Source: Guillardia theta CCMP2712
Taxonomy: Eukaryota > Cryptophyceae > Pyrenomonadales > Geminigeraceae
Reading direction: 5' to 3'
Length of the DNA: 64,000 nt
Assembly: GCF_000315625.1 (NCBI RefSeq)
Contig: NW_005434612.1
Location: 78,381-142,380, forward strand
Shown here one piece after another: positions 12,001-23,500 of the stretch. Within the stretch, counting starts at the first letter, position 1. The number at the start of each line of letters is the position of its first letter. The translations under genes were made by a program, and so were the position numbers. The notes under the pieces are model-generated. The model was not told where the DNA came from, searched no databases, and was given only the letters and a program-made list of their open reading frames with translations.

Positions 12001-15000
12001 AGACGAGAGGCGACGGGGTTGTCAAAGTCACGGCAAGTTCAGTTTGCAAAGGAGGGAGCTCAGCTGGAGTCGTACGTTGAGAGCTCCTTCACAGTGATGT
12101 TCGATGTGTTGGAGATGTTGAAGCATCTGCAGACGTTTTTCCTCCGCCTATCCTCTCGCGCCGACAAGAACTCATCCATCCCGCTGCGCACGGAGGAGAA
12201 GCACGTCAAACACGCCATGATGTTCAGTTACAAACTCTGCATTGACAACCTCGAGGTCATCGGATCGAACCCACTCTATGAGCGAACTCTGCTGTGTGCG
12301 TGTCTGGCCAATAGGAAGATTGTCGAACAAGTCACACTGACAAGTGTTCCTGGCCATTCGAGAAACTTTTCTGTGAAGATCGAGATTTTCTCCTTGTTCG
12401 AAGGAATACATATCAGACGTCAGTTGTCGTCACCAGAAATCCGATTGCAAGCTGTGCAGGGCAAAGAGAAAGAGAGAATTTATCTTCCCGTGTTCGACGA
12501 TGATAGTCTGATTGACGTCACAATCATCATCGAGGGAATTTCCTTCCCTTCTTTTGCTGTCCCCTCAAACATGTCGAAAGTTGTCTCATGCAAACTCTCA
12601 CGGTCGGACAACCTTTTGTTTTCTGCAAGGGAATTTTCTGCATGCTCAGACGAACTCTGGAATGAGACATTTACAGAGACAGTGAGCTGGAAGACGTGCA
12701 GAGAAAAGCTCGATCTTTCTTTGTCGATGAAAGATGAGAAGTCAGGCGAGGACTCATCACCACAAGTGATTGGAGGGGCTTCTTTCACCCTGCATGATAT
12801 TCCCATCGGAGAACATTTCAGCCGAATGTTGAAGGTGCAGGCGACGACAGGGGAGAATCTTTCTCAGATCTCCACTTGCCTCCTCCACCTCTCCATCTTG
12901 CTCTCTCCGAAGCCTCTGGACTGCATGGGATTCCTTGAGATTTCGCCTCACCATATCAGCCCCAAGGCGCCCTCGAGAAGCAAGAAGGCTGGTGGGTTTG
13001 GAGACACTCGACATTCTCGCCAACAGACGCCGACGGCTCGAAATTTCTCTGTGATGGTACACGAGGTTGTGAAGGCAAACCAGCAGGTGCTTACAGACAG
13101 ACAACCTTGCGCCGTCAGTGTCATCGACCTTGCAGGGAGATTGCTATCTCAAACGAGAATGTCAGAAGATAAGTGGGATGAAAATCTCTCTCTGCCGCAT
13201 CAACTTCCGTCGACTCTGTTTCTTGTCCTTCATCATTCCACTCAGGTTGGTGAAGATGCTAGTTTGCTGCTCACAATCTACATCAACCAGCTTTCATTGC
13301 CTGCATCTATTTCCCAGAAACAAACATTCTTCTTCCTGACCGCAGAGCTCGACGGAGCTGAGTTGGGAAGGAGCAGAAGTCGACTGATGACTTCACAAAT
13401 GATCGATGAAACTTTCAAGGTGATGATTCAAAGAAAGGATCTTGACTTGAACAAACTCACTGTCTCCGCCACTCTGGTCGTCGAGGGGCTGAAGTTCTCT
13501 GGTTCGTCAGACCTGCCGGTGTCAATCGGGATGTTTGCCGACCAACAAATCCGTTTCACTTGTCAAAGTCAGCCGCACGATGGAGAAGCTCCAACGGACG
13601 TCATGGGCGTGTCAACCGTCGAGACCATCTTGCAAGTGAGCGTCTCTCTCTTCAAGGACGTGAAGACTTCGAAAGATTTCTGGAGGACTGCCGTCGGAAC
13701 TTCGTCGTTACATCTCGGCCGCTACCAGCAGATCGTCCAGTCCCCACAGAAAGACAACACTGAAATAGCTACCCTCCTCCTCCCCCTCTCAACTCATCAC
13801 CTCCCTCCTCGCTCCCCCCTCGTCCTCTCAATATTCCTTCACAGGGCGATCGGGCTGCGGGCAGCCGATCGCAACGGGCTGTCGGACCCCTACGTTACGA
13901 TCTCCCTTGTCGACGCGCGAGACCCGAAGCTCGTTCTCGTCGGGCCGGAGAGAACGAGGACGGTGATGAAGAGTCTGTGCCCAATCTGGGAGCAGCTGAT
14001 TGAGCTCCCTCTCAAATCCTTGGATGCCGACCTCGTCATAGAGGTCTACGACCATGACGTTGGCCCATTGAATGACGACTTGATCGGCAAGCTTGTCATT
14101 CCTGCGTTCGCACTCGACGACTTGGTTCATGACAGGTTCGGCGGAGCGATTGCTCGACATGGTGTGTTCACAACAAGACGAGTCCTCCAGCAGACAATTG
14201 ACGTCCAACGAGATGTAACTGTTAAGAGCAAGAAAGTCTTCTCAGAGGCATACGATCCCAGGTGAGCAGCTAGAGTCTCTTGTCAAATTTTTTTCTCTTG
14301 TCAAATCTTTGCCTTCTGTCCAATCTTGTCCATTTTCCACTCCGTGTTGACTGGCGATTGCAGGATAAGGAGGTATAGGATCACTTCGTCAGAGGTGAAG
14401 ACGGAAAGAAATTTGCAGTCACCATCGGTCAAAGTGGCGCCTCCAGATCAGCGACCGTCGAGCTCGGGCAAGTGTGTAACTGAGCGAGAGAGGATCTCGA
14501 TCGACGACTTGACGTCCCTTGACCACGACGATCTCTGCTTCTATCCCATCGAGACGTTCCAGACTCGAGAGCCGCGAGAGGCGTTCATGACCTCCGGCAA
14601 CTTCACCCTCCAGGTCTGCAAAGCAGAGCACCTGCCAAAGATGGACACGTTTGGGAGCTGCGATCCATACTGTGTCATTCAGTATGGAGGGCAAACCAAG
14701 AAAACAAGTGTCAAACACGGCCAGTACGACCCAGTGTGGATGGAGAACTTCAGGTTGTGGTATCAGGAGAAGGTGGAACTAGTTGTCAAGGTGTATGATC
14801 ATGATCTCGTGGGCTCACATGACGAGATTGGAGAAGCTGTGATATCAGCGAGTCTGTTGTCTCAGATCCTGACCAAGACAGAAAGCAGACAGCTGGAGAT
14901 GAAAGTGATGAAGAAGAAGAAGATTGTGGTGGGGCACGATTCTGATCACTCAATGATCACGCTCATGTTTGCAAACAAGCGCTTCCCAGCCTTGGACGAG

Positions 15001-17972
15001 ATCTTCAGCAGCAGCAGAGACTTTGACCTCCACCATTTGCACAACGACACTCTAGTCCCTGCCGGAAGAATCCAGATGACCGTCAATATCAGAGCCGAAG
15101 ATTCGGACCTGTCGTTCGATCGAACAACCTCTGCAATCCCATCGCTCCGGTTGAGTTTGCGCAACCTGAGCTCTGCTGACGTGGAGGAGCCTTTGGCGAG
15201 GACGGCGGTAGATGACAACTCGAGTGACAACTCGGGAGTCTACGAACTGCAACTTGTCCAGCTGAAGAGTCTTGTCAACTTTACTCACAATTATTCGCTT
15301 GTCAAACTTGTGCTGTCCACTGAGAGCGAAAGACCAGCAGGTTCCCAGCATCAGCTATCACAAACTTTCACTGTATCCGTGACGGGTCAAATTCTTGCCG
15401 ACTCCCAGCCATTTGCTTTCATCGCTTCCGTCAGGACAGCGGAGGGTCAGAGCAGTCAAACTCTCAACACCCGCATGCTCGGAGATCGCTCCTTCGTCTC
15501 CACCGCATCGTTCGCCGCAGCTGCCGACGACTCTGCGATCACCCTGCACGTGTACGATCACAAGACACAAGTTCAAATCGCTGACTTCTCCCTCGACCTT
15601 GAGTCAGGAACGGCCCCTCAGATGCTGGACCGACTTGTCTCCTTTGACTCGTTCCCTCCCACCTCGGATCAGTCGAGACACACGCTAAGAGTGGAGGTGA
15701 CGGCAGGGAGTGACTCTTCCTCTAAAGAGATCACGATCGCATCCGATCGCCTCGGGCTGATCCTTGAGGAGACGCAGAAGCTTCGAGCAGGCCTCTCCTC
15801 TAGGTTCCTTCATCTCAGGCTCATCGCAGTGCAACGGACGGAGAGGAGAAGCTTTCTCAACATGCTGCAGGAGAGCTCTCAAGAGATCACACTTGCAAGT
15901 GCGAGGTTGGACCTCAGCAGGGTCCCCCTGAGGCAGACAGTGCATGGATGGCTGCAGCTTCACAGGAACGGAGTCTTTCAAGAGTCGGACGTGTCGGTAC
16001 GGCTGCTGTCCTGCCGGGGGCTGAAGCAGCAACGGTCGAGTCCCCCGCAGACCCGATGTATCGTCCGTCTTATCCTCTCCTCTCCCTCCCTCACCTCCTC
16101 CCAAGAGTTCCAGACGTGTGAAGTGAAGGGGAACAACCCTCAGTTCGATCAGAGCTTCGTCTTCCACAACGTCCGTCACGTCTCCAGACAAGAGCTGCTC
16201 GACGACACGGCTCACTGTCATGGTCTGGACGCCTTCTTGCACGTCATGGTGTTCCACTCGGGCAAGCGGAGGATGATCAGCACAGGAAGGAGGGGAGGAA
16301 GGTGAGGAAGAGGAGGAGGAGGAGGAGGAGGAGGAGGAGAAGGAGGAGGAGGAGAGACAAGGCCTAACAACAGCACTGCAGGTTCATGGGCCAGACTTTC
16401 ATCCCGTTGGGGAAGATGGAGAGTTTCAGAGACGAGGAGTCGCAAGGAGGAGGGTCAAACGTCAAACAAGTCGTCGGGGTGCGAGAGCGATGGTACCCGC
16501 TCTTCGGAAGGGGCAAGACGTCTGATCGCATGGAGACGTCAACGAGCAAGAGGGTAGAGAGTGAGCCTCATGGAGCTGTTCGCCTTGTAAGCGCTCGGGT
16601 GAGAGGTGTGAAGTTCTCTCACCTCGTCTCTTGACAGGCTGTGAGTCTTCCCGAGCGATCATGGCTGGACCCTTCCCTCCTTGTCAACCTTGTTTGTCAA
16701 TCGCGGTCTCTCGCTGAGCGACACGTGGCCAACTCTGCGCTGGTTGAGGAGTGCAGCATGCTCAATATGAGTCTGCTCAACCTCAACGTCGTTGCCTGCT
16801 CGGAGCTCAAGGTGGAGGCGAAGCAGGTTCAGACGAGCTTGTTGTGTGTGTGTCACGTGGGGATGAAGGAGATCGCAACAAAGAAGATCAAGACTGACAG
16901 GGATGTGATTTGGAACGACAAATTCTCTCTCCCCATCGAGAGAGGAGCAAGTCATGTGGTCAGGGTCGACCTGGTCCAAGAGACCAACAGAGGGCAGCAG
17001 GAGATCATCGGCTCGACCATTGTCAACCTGAGATCCTTCGATCCTTTCAAGTGGCATGACCAATGGTTCGCGCTGGAGGGAGAGCGAGAGTCTGTCTGCT
17101 CCGTCCTAAGGGTACAAGTCCGGCAGGCCTGCCACCTCCCTGCCATGGATCGCAACGGCAAGTCAGATCCCTACTGTATCCTTCAAGTGGTGGACGGGGA
17201 CTCACCGCTGCAGAAGGGCTCAATGCTAGCGAGTCTTTTCAGCGACAGCGACAGTCAGAAGACCAAGATCGTCTCGAGTTGCCTTGATCCAGTATGGAAC
17301 GAGTCCTTCCTGTTCAGAGTCTCGAGGTCTGTGGGCATCGCCCTGCTGACCTTCAGCTGACCCTCTCGCAGCCCGTCCGCGAAGTTGCAGCTATTGTGCT
17401 ACGATCATGACACGGTCGGCAGACACGATCTGATCGGTGAGAGCGTAATCGACATTGCAAGCCTGCAGCCTTTCGAAGATGTGTCGAGATGGGTACAACT
17501 GTACACGCCTGATGGCGAGAAGCTTCACGGAGAGAGCGAGGAGGTGAGAGACAAGAAGGAGACCAGAAATTGATTTCCTCATCGTTGTCTTTAGGAGAGC
17601 AAGGTGTACCTGCAGTTCTATCTTTCCAAGGCAAACAAAGATTACTTCTCCATGGGCTATCTCAGACTTGCCTTTGAGGTTGTGTCATTCCGTCCTGTGT
17701 GGCTGACTCGACTTGACACTGTCCAGTTGACACCCGCGTCAAGCGCTGAGGACGTGGAGGACGAGGGGAAGGAGGAGCAGGTTCAGAGCTTGCATGCGAT
17801 GGAAGAAAAGATCGAGACGAGAGTGAGTTGATATGATTTCCTTCATCGTTGTCATTCACATCCTTGGCAGCTGTCAGAGTTCGGTTCGGACGATCGACAA
17901 GTAAAGGAGAACCTTCACTCCTCTCAAGCGTATCTGTCCTGGGCGAGACGAGCTCTTAGCAACTACTTTTGA
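9040..17972 (+). CDS. Giant multi-C2-domain protein
   Basis: Eleven exons join in phase: 9040-9225, 9275-9875, 9925-10111, 10163-11234, 11287-14261, 14364-16301, 16382-16586, 16638-17326, 17372-17543, 17595-17822, 17871-17972. The product is ~2,784 residues. The N-terminus is a coiled coil, followed by a short MORN-like Gly/Trp region (~10.0 kb). Three C2 domains keep the Ca2+-binding Asp motifs: DRNGLSDPYV with YDHD (~13.85-14.10 kb), DTFGSCDPYC with YDHD (~14.6-14.9 kb) and DRNGKSDPYC with YDHD (~17.1-17.5 kb). Several more C2-like stretches lack these residues (for example ~11.35-11.65 kb). Multi-C2 proteins (ferlin- or extended-synaptotagmin-like in layout) tether or fuse membranes in a Ca2+-dependent way. 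I saw no clear C-terminal membrane anchor. The start is uncertain: the frame is open back to 8911 without an ATG, so an upstream exon is possible. Confidence 0.8.
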
Positions 17973-18883
17973 TTTCAAACCCTGTACCCGAATGTATGCA
18001 AAGCGCTGCTCAGATTTTTAATTTCTTACAAGAGAGGGGATTCAGATTGTTCGAATAGTTCGTGAGCGCGAAAATATAACTTTCTTACAGCCGACTTCAA
18101 TCTTGATAATACGAGCATTTATGAATGTTAACAATACAACAAAGACGAAAACCACGTTGTCTCAACGCGATCAAAGATCAAAGTTTACGACTTCTTGCAA
18201 TGATTGCGTTCTCCGAGGTTCGTCGCCGTGAAGTATCGCAGACATGCGACGATCGCTGTAAAACATGTACAATCAAAATGACAAACTCGTCCATAAGATT
18301 CCAAGAGACCTGTCGATTGCGATCCAATCACAGGCAAATTCTTCATGACTCTCTGAAATGCTTCCTTCACAACTTGCTGTCTCAATAAAATCTGCTGCTG
18401 GGTTCGACGACTCTTGCATTTCTGCAGAGAGATCTGGTTGAAACTTTGTCAGAAATATCTCTCATCTTCATGTAGATCTACAAACCTGGTTGGTTTGTTG
18501 CAGCATTGTGTGCGCAACTTGGACTTCTAGAACAACATATTGTTGTCATTGCAATCCCGAGAAAACAAAAACAAAAACAAAAACAAAAACAACTCACTCC
18601 GCTGCTTCTGATGTGTGTACAGGATGCACAACCTTCACCTCAATCGAGAAATTTTCTGAGTTTTGCTGTCGACTGCTGACAAGTTGCTGAGGAAGACATG
18701 AGGGAGCTTAGTAATGGTTGCAGCTTATCTTACGTCACGGTTCTCGATGCTCTCAAGATGCCCAGGCTGGCGGAGTGGAGCAGAGGAGCTTCTCAAGATT
18801 GGAGCACACTGTCGTAGGTAGACCCGCTCTCTCAGAGAACAAGTTCCAAACCTGAATGAAAGCAGGAACCATCACAAACAGAC
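17973..18883. other. Intergenic region
   Basis: No gene is supported. It is more AT-rich than the flanking gene. A pentanucleotide run (acaaaaacaaaaac type) lies near 18563-18592. It ends where the first copy of the 1.3-kb duplicated segment begins. Confidence 0.5.
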
Positions 18884-20178
18884 GAGGACGAGACTTAGAA
18901 TTGCCATTGGGCTTTAGTTCTATTCGTCTGCCTCCCCCCTATCGATCGTCCCTGTAGTGATCGTAAGTTACAACTTTCGCTTGCAGAGAGAGAACAGACC
19001 TCCCAGGCTTGAAAGTTTCCTGACGAGTCTTGTCTTCCGATGATCTTCTGCTCGAGCAATTGAATTGCGTTCACGTTGGAAACGATACTCACTCGGCTTG
19101 TTGAATGATTCTGTCGCGCGGAATTTTCTCGCAAGAGGATTTGGCTGTCGTGACTGACTTGTGGGAGAATGTTTTTCGATGACAGACGCTTTCAAGATGA
19201 CAACATTCAGGGAATTCACTAGGATCATTCGAGCATGATCATACCTTCTCTTCCCCTCCGTCTGCTTGCTTGCTTTGTTGTTTCTTGAACTCTCGGATGT
19301 ATCTGGTGAAAGTATCGACCATCTCAACACCTGACATAAACAAGCAAAGCAGGAAAGAACCTCTTCAGAGAGACATCTGTTCTTTCAATCTGCCTCTGAC
19401 AAACAGCATCTCTCTCACGATGAGAAGAGCCGATAAGAATCTTGTCGATGCTGCCCTTGAACAGCTTGGCAAACCTCTCCGAATTCTTTTCTGCTGCTCT
19501 CATGGAGTCGTAGGTCTGCTTTCCTATCAGCTGATGGCCGCTGGATTGAGAGATTGCCACTGCATTCCCAAACGCTGTTGATAAGTTGAACTCCACATGC
19601 TTGTAAAACGTCAGACAAGGCAAACTGAACGACCGGCTACCTCCAGGCCGTAGAGTTGAGACCTTAGTCTGTCAAACTTGTCTTGGTGTTCGATGGGCTC
19701 TAGGCGTTTCATGGAGCTTCTTAGTATCATCTCGCTTGTTCTCTGCCTGAGTCCAATCGAAACCTTTCAAAGTAAAATATCAACAAAAATGGCTGGCATG
19801 AACCTTACACAAGTTATGAGCAATGGACAAGGATATTGCACAACCGCAGTGTTGCTCTTCAAACTTCTCTCTCTCCTCTGTGATGTCCTACTTCTCATCT
19901 TCTCTTCCAACATTCTCACGCTTCTGTTTCAACACCCTCTCTGAAATAACCTTTATTTGACTGAAAAAGAAGGACAAAATGAACAACTGCCTCAAAAAAA
20001 CCAAACAACGGAAAAAAAAGGTCAAATTGCGGATGTGATGATGCTTTAGTTGTCTTTTTTATCTTTTACAGTGACTCAGTCTATCGGACTTGTACTAGGG
20101 TAACAGGAGACTCGTGCTCCTTGAATTCCTCGTACTTCTACTATGCGGTTGAGTAAAGCTTCTCCCTTTCTTGCCCAG
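18884..20178. repeat. 1.3-kb duplicated segment, copy 1
   Basis: From gaggacgagacttagaatt onward this matches 29615-30945 in the same orientation, with an offset of 10,731 bp over the first ~1 kb. Only scattered substitutions are visible in that part. The last ~200 bp carries indels but still shares ttttttatcttttacagtg and cttgaattcctcgtacttc. The two copies bracket the caspase-GHKL gene as direct repeats. No terminal inverted repeat or target-site duplication is evident. Confidence 0.88.
19324..19730 (-). CDS. Hypothetical protein in duplicated segment, copy 1
   Basis: Two exons (19730-19641 and 19599-19324) join in phase to ~135 residues. The sequence is helical and charged (DKFDRLRSQLYGLE, then AVAISQSSGHQLIG). 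I do not recognise the family; a coiled-coil or BAR-like helix is possible but unsupported. Just past its stop a second frame looks coding (VDTFTRYIREFKKQQ), offset by one base. Either the gene is frameshifted in both copies or an intron was missed. The same structure is kept in copy 2, with few changes to the protein. Confidence 0.35.
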
Positions 20179-20569
20179 CCGAAAGTCACTCTTCTTCTCT
20201 CAATGAGAATCAGCAAGACGGGTCCGGAATGATTTAAGTACGAGAGTATTAGTGTCGAGTAGTTGTTTACTCATTGGTGTCTCTGCAAAACAGTTGATAA
20301 ACCCACTGCTTTGCCCTTATTCTCCGTTACAGGCTGCTTCGTTTGTGTTGACATCTTACGTCCAACCTGATCTGCTCTGATTATTTTTGGAAGTTCTACT
20401 CTGATTATTTTTGTAAGTTCGTGCGGCACAGCCAAGTCACACATTCGACTATCATGTTGATTTCCTGAGATTGCTTGAAGGTTTACTTTTTGTTCCTGCC
20501 TGTGCCATCCATTTTCTTCTTCTTTGTGACTTGCGTCTCTTTGTCCTAATGAAATACCATCACATCGCG
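20179..20569. other. Intergenic, 3' side of caspase-GHKL gene
   Basis: No gene seen. It lies between the end of duplicated segment 1 and the stop codon of the minus-strand gene, and contains a short tandem of ctgattatttttg(g/t)aagtt near 20376-20420. It presumably holds the 3' UTR and polyadenylation region of the caspase-GHKL gene. Confidence 0.4.
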
Positions 20570-23500
20570 TCAGTCATCGGACTTTCTAACCTCATCGTCT
20601 CCTCGCTTTCGACTTCTTGATGTTTGCTGCTGTGGCTGATGTTTTTCTTCCTTTGCTGCAGTGGCGTGAGATACAAGCGGACAATCATGTCAAGCAGAAA
20701 GTGTCTCTTACCTGACTTCACCAGCACGTCACAAGGCTTGGAAGCGATCGGAGGTCCTGCATACGAGGGTCTCGAGTCGACAAACTCAGCCGAGACCTGA
20801 TGACTCCCGATCTCGCTGAGAGAGAAGGTGACGTGTACGCAGTTGCCGTCGAAGGTCTTGTACGACATGGGTATCCTCTGCTTTTCACAGTACAGCCTCA
20901 CATCCGGCATGGTACTCGTAGACCAGTCGTCGAGCTTTCTTTGGTCTTCGGTGTGGAGTTGGATCAAAGCTTCGAAGTCTGCTGCTGCAAGAGCTGAGCC
21001 TTGTGCGTACTCAAGATGTTTCTGTCGGTCTTTCACCGTCATCGCGATCTGAATGACGGAGTTCCTAGCAGTGACGATGACATTGAAGGTGAACATCTGT
21101 ACTCGTTTTGACAAGATTTTAGGGAAATACTCTCCAGCTGGAAGGGCTGGAATCGTGCTGAGCTTGAAAGCATCTCCCCTTGACTCATCTGATACTTTCT
21201 CAAGCTCCCTGCTCTGTTTGCCTACCTGCAGTATCAGCGGCTGATCCCATGCGGCTGACAAGTTGTTGTCCACACTGTCTGTAACGATGAACCTGATGTC
21301 ACATTCGTACTCCGCCATGCTGGGGACCGAGAGGTTGACGAACGCTTGGCAGTCTGGCTGTACGCATATCTTGTACGGATCACCAGCTTTCAGGTCCAAG
21401 TCCAGCTCGATGGGCTTCAAGTTGTAACACTTTGTGCCACCTATACCTGTTTTCACGTTGAGCTTCAGCCCAAGCTTGAGCGTGCCCTTGGAGGGTTTAC
21501 AGCGAATGAAAGCATTCCTTACAGTGATCTTAGAGCCTTTGATCGTGATGTTCCTAAGGGCATCTTTGCCTTCTACCACTTTGCGGAAGTCGTCAGATAA
21601 AGTGACCGGGACCTCAAACCCATCTTCGCACGTGAAAGTGAACGAAGATATTTCGTCAGGATGTTGGTTAGTTATCGGTTCGATGTCGTATCCATCTCGA
21701 TCCACTATGACTCCTTCCAACGTGAACAAGTCTCCTGCTTTGATGCAAGAGGTGTTTCGTGGTAGAGAAATCTTCAGCTTCTCAGGCTCTCCGGGGGTTA
21801 CCAGGACGTCAAGTTGGTACTGAAACAGTCGCGTCTCCTCTGTCTTCGTCTGCTTCGAGCCTGCACAGGAGAAGACCGAGATGGTCTGCTTGGAATTAGA
21901 TCGTACGTGCAACGGAGGCAGTGCAAAGACTTGTTCCTGACCGGCTTCATAGACTGGCAGCTGTGCATTCATCCAGCTCATTTCTACTTTCAAGTTTGAC
22001 CTGCCGTCCGCAAAGTGCTGGCAGGGCTGGTTTGTCTCGTCAGCAGCCACAAGGTACAAATCTGATATCTTGTCGTTGTGCCGTGCGTTGAACGACACTG
22101 CTGCATTGTTGAGAGCCAACTCGACTCCTGATCGGAAGAGCTTCATGCGCCTGGGAGTTCCGCTCGGCTTCAGGGGACGTGAGAACCTCTGATGCAAGAT
22201 CGTCGTCTCGGTCTCGTGGATGACATCTAAAGTCGCTTGAAGGCTCCGGGGAAACTCGTCGGAGTTGCAGAAGAACACATTGTCTGCCATCACATCAAGA
22301 TCCAAAGTGTGCCGGAGGGAATCGTGAAACACAAGGCAACGACCCGAGATGGCTTCTGGATTGAGCCTTTCAGCATCAGGTGCTTCGTTGTGTAAGAGTA
22401 AGCGAGGATGATCACTGCTCTCCGAGAAGTATTCAACATAGATTTCAGTCTCCGAAGATTGCTCGAAAATAGACTTGATCTGTCCAAACAACCGAACCTT
22501 AGGCCTTGTCTTACGACGTGCTCCAACGCCCAATTCTTGCTCCGCGATGAGCAATACACAATCCCCTGTTTGAAAGAAGCCATGCTCCCTGTGAAATACC
22601 CCGACCGGAGCGACTTGCTTGAGTATCATTTCTCTCCATCGACCCACGTCTGCCACGTCTGCTTCACTGACTACCGTCTGAGCTGTTGCCGTACCATTCG
22701 AGAACAAAGAGCTCGCACACGAGCAGGTCAGGCGACATCTCCCTTTCCTTATCTTGTTTTCATTCCGCTGGCTCTCGCCGTGAAGCAGGAGGTCCGGGCT
22801 CATCACCACGAGCTTGCCTTGGTTTCCGTCGCACATGTTCCCGCTCGCGTCTTGAATGCTGACGTCGACTGGCCCGAGCTGTTGGTAGTTGATATACTCC
22901 TCCCAGTCAGCGTCGCACTGTATGGACGATGGCTGCCCATGCTGGACTTTGATCGAGACATTGAGCTCAACGACCTTCTGCTGATGAATGTCTGTGATGA
23001 CTATGCGAGCAGGATACGTCCCGACGCCCCCATGAAGCACGCAGAGGTCTTGGATCCTTATGCTCCCAGCGTACTCAGGCGTGAAGGATAGCGAGACATC
23101 TTGAGCCCGAGCCTTGTCTACCAGAATGTCAAGCGTGTGGACGCCGAGCTGGAGATCGATGCTATTGTTGTATTTGTCGTGCACCTGTACTTCTAAGGAG
23201 GTCGTTTGCCCGAGCTCACAATGGATGCTCGGAGTGTCTGGTCTGAGCGATACCTTGTGCATCTCTGCTGGGGTGATGTAGAACGTCTCGGGCTCGCACG
23301 TGAACGGCGTCTGACCTGCAGCTGGCTCGAGGGACATCGTATACTGGCCTGCGACAGTCGCGAGCTTCTTCACTATCTTGTCAGGAAAAGACAGATGCCC
23401 ATTGGACACTTCGAAGCTTTCCGAGCAATCTTGTGACGCCACTGTGACCTTGATCGGGATGTTTGTTTGAATAACTTCGCTATTTGAGTTCTTGCAGATA

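Noticed and set aside
17973-18883. Small open frames in the intergenic DNA after the C2 gene
   Set aside because: They are short, lack domains and have no splice continuity with a neighbour.
22408-23091. Plus-strand open frames opposite the GHKL exon (also 24217-24837)
   Set aside because: They are antisense to a 4.5-kb coding exon with clear ATPase motifs and have no domains.
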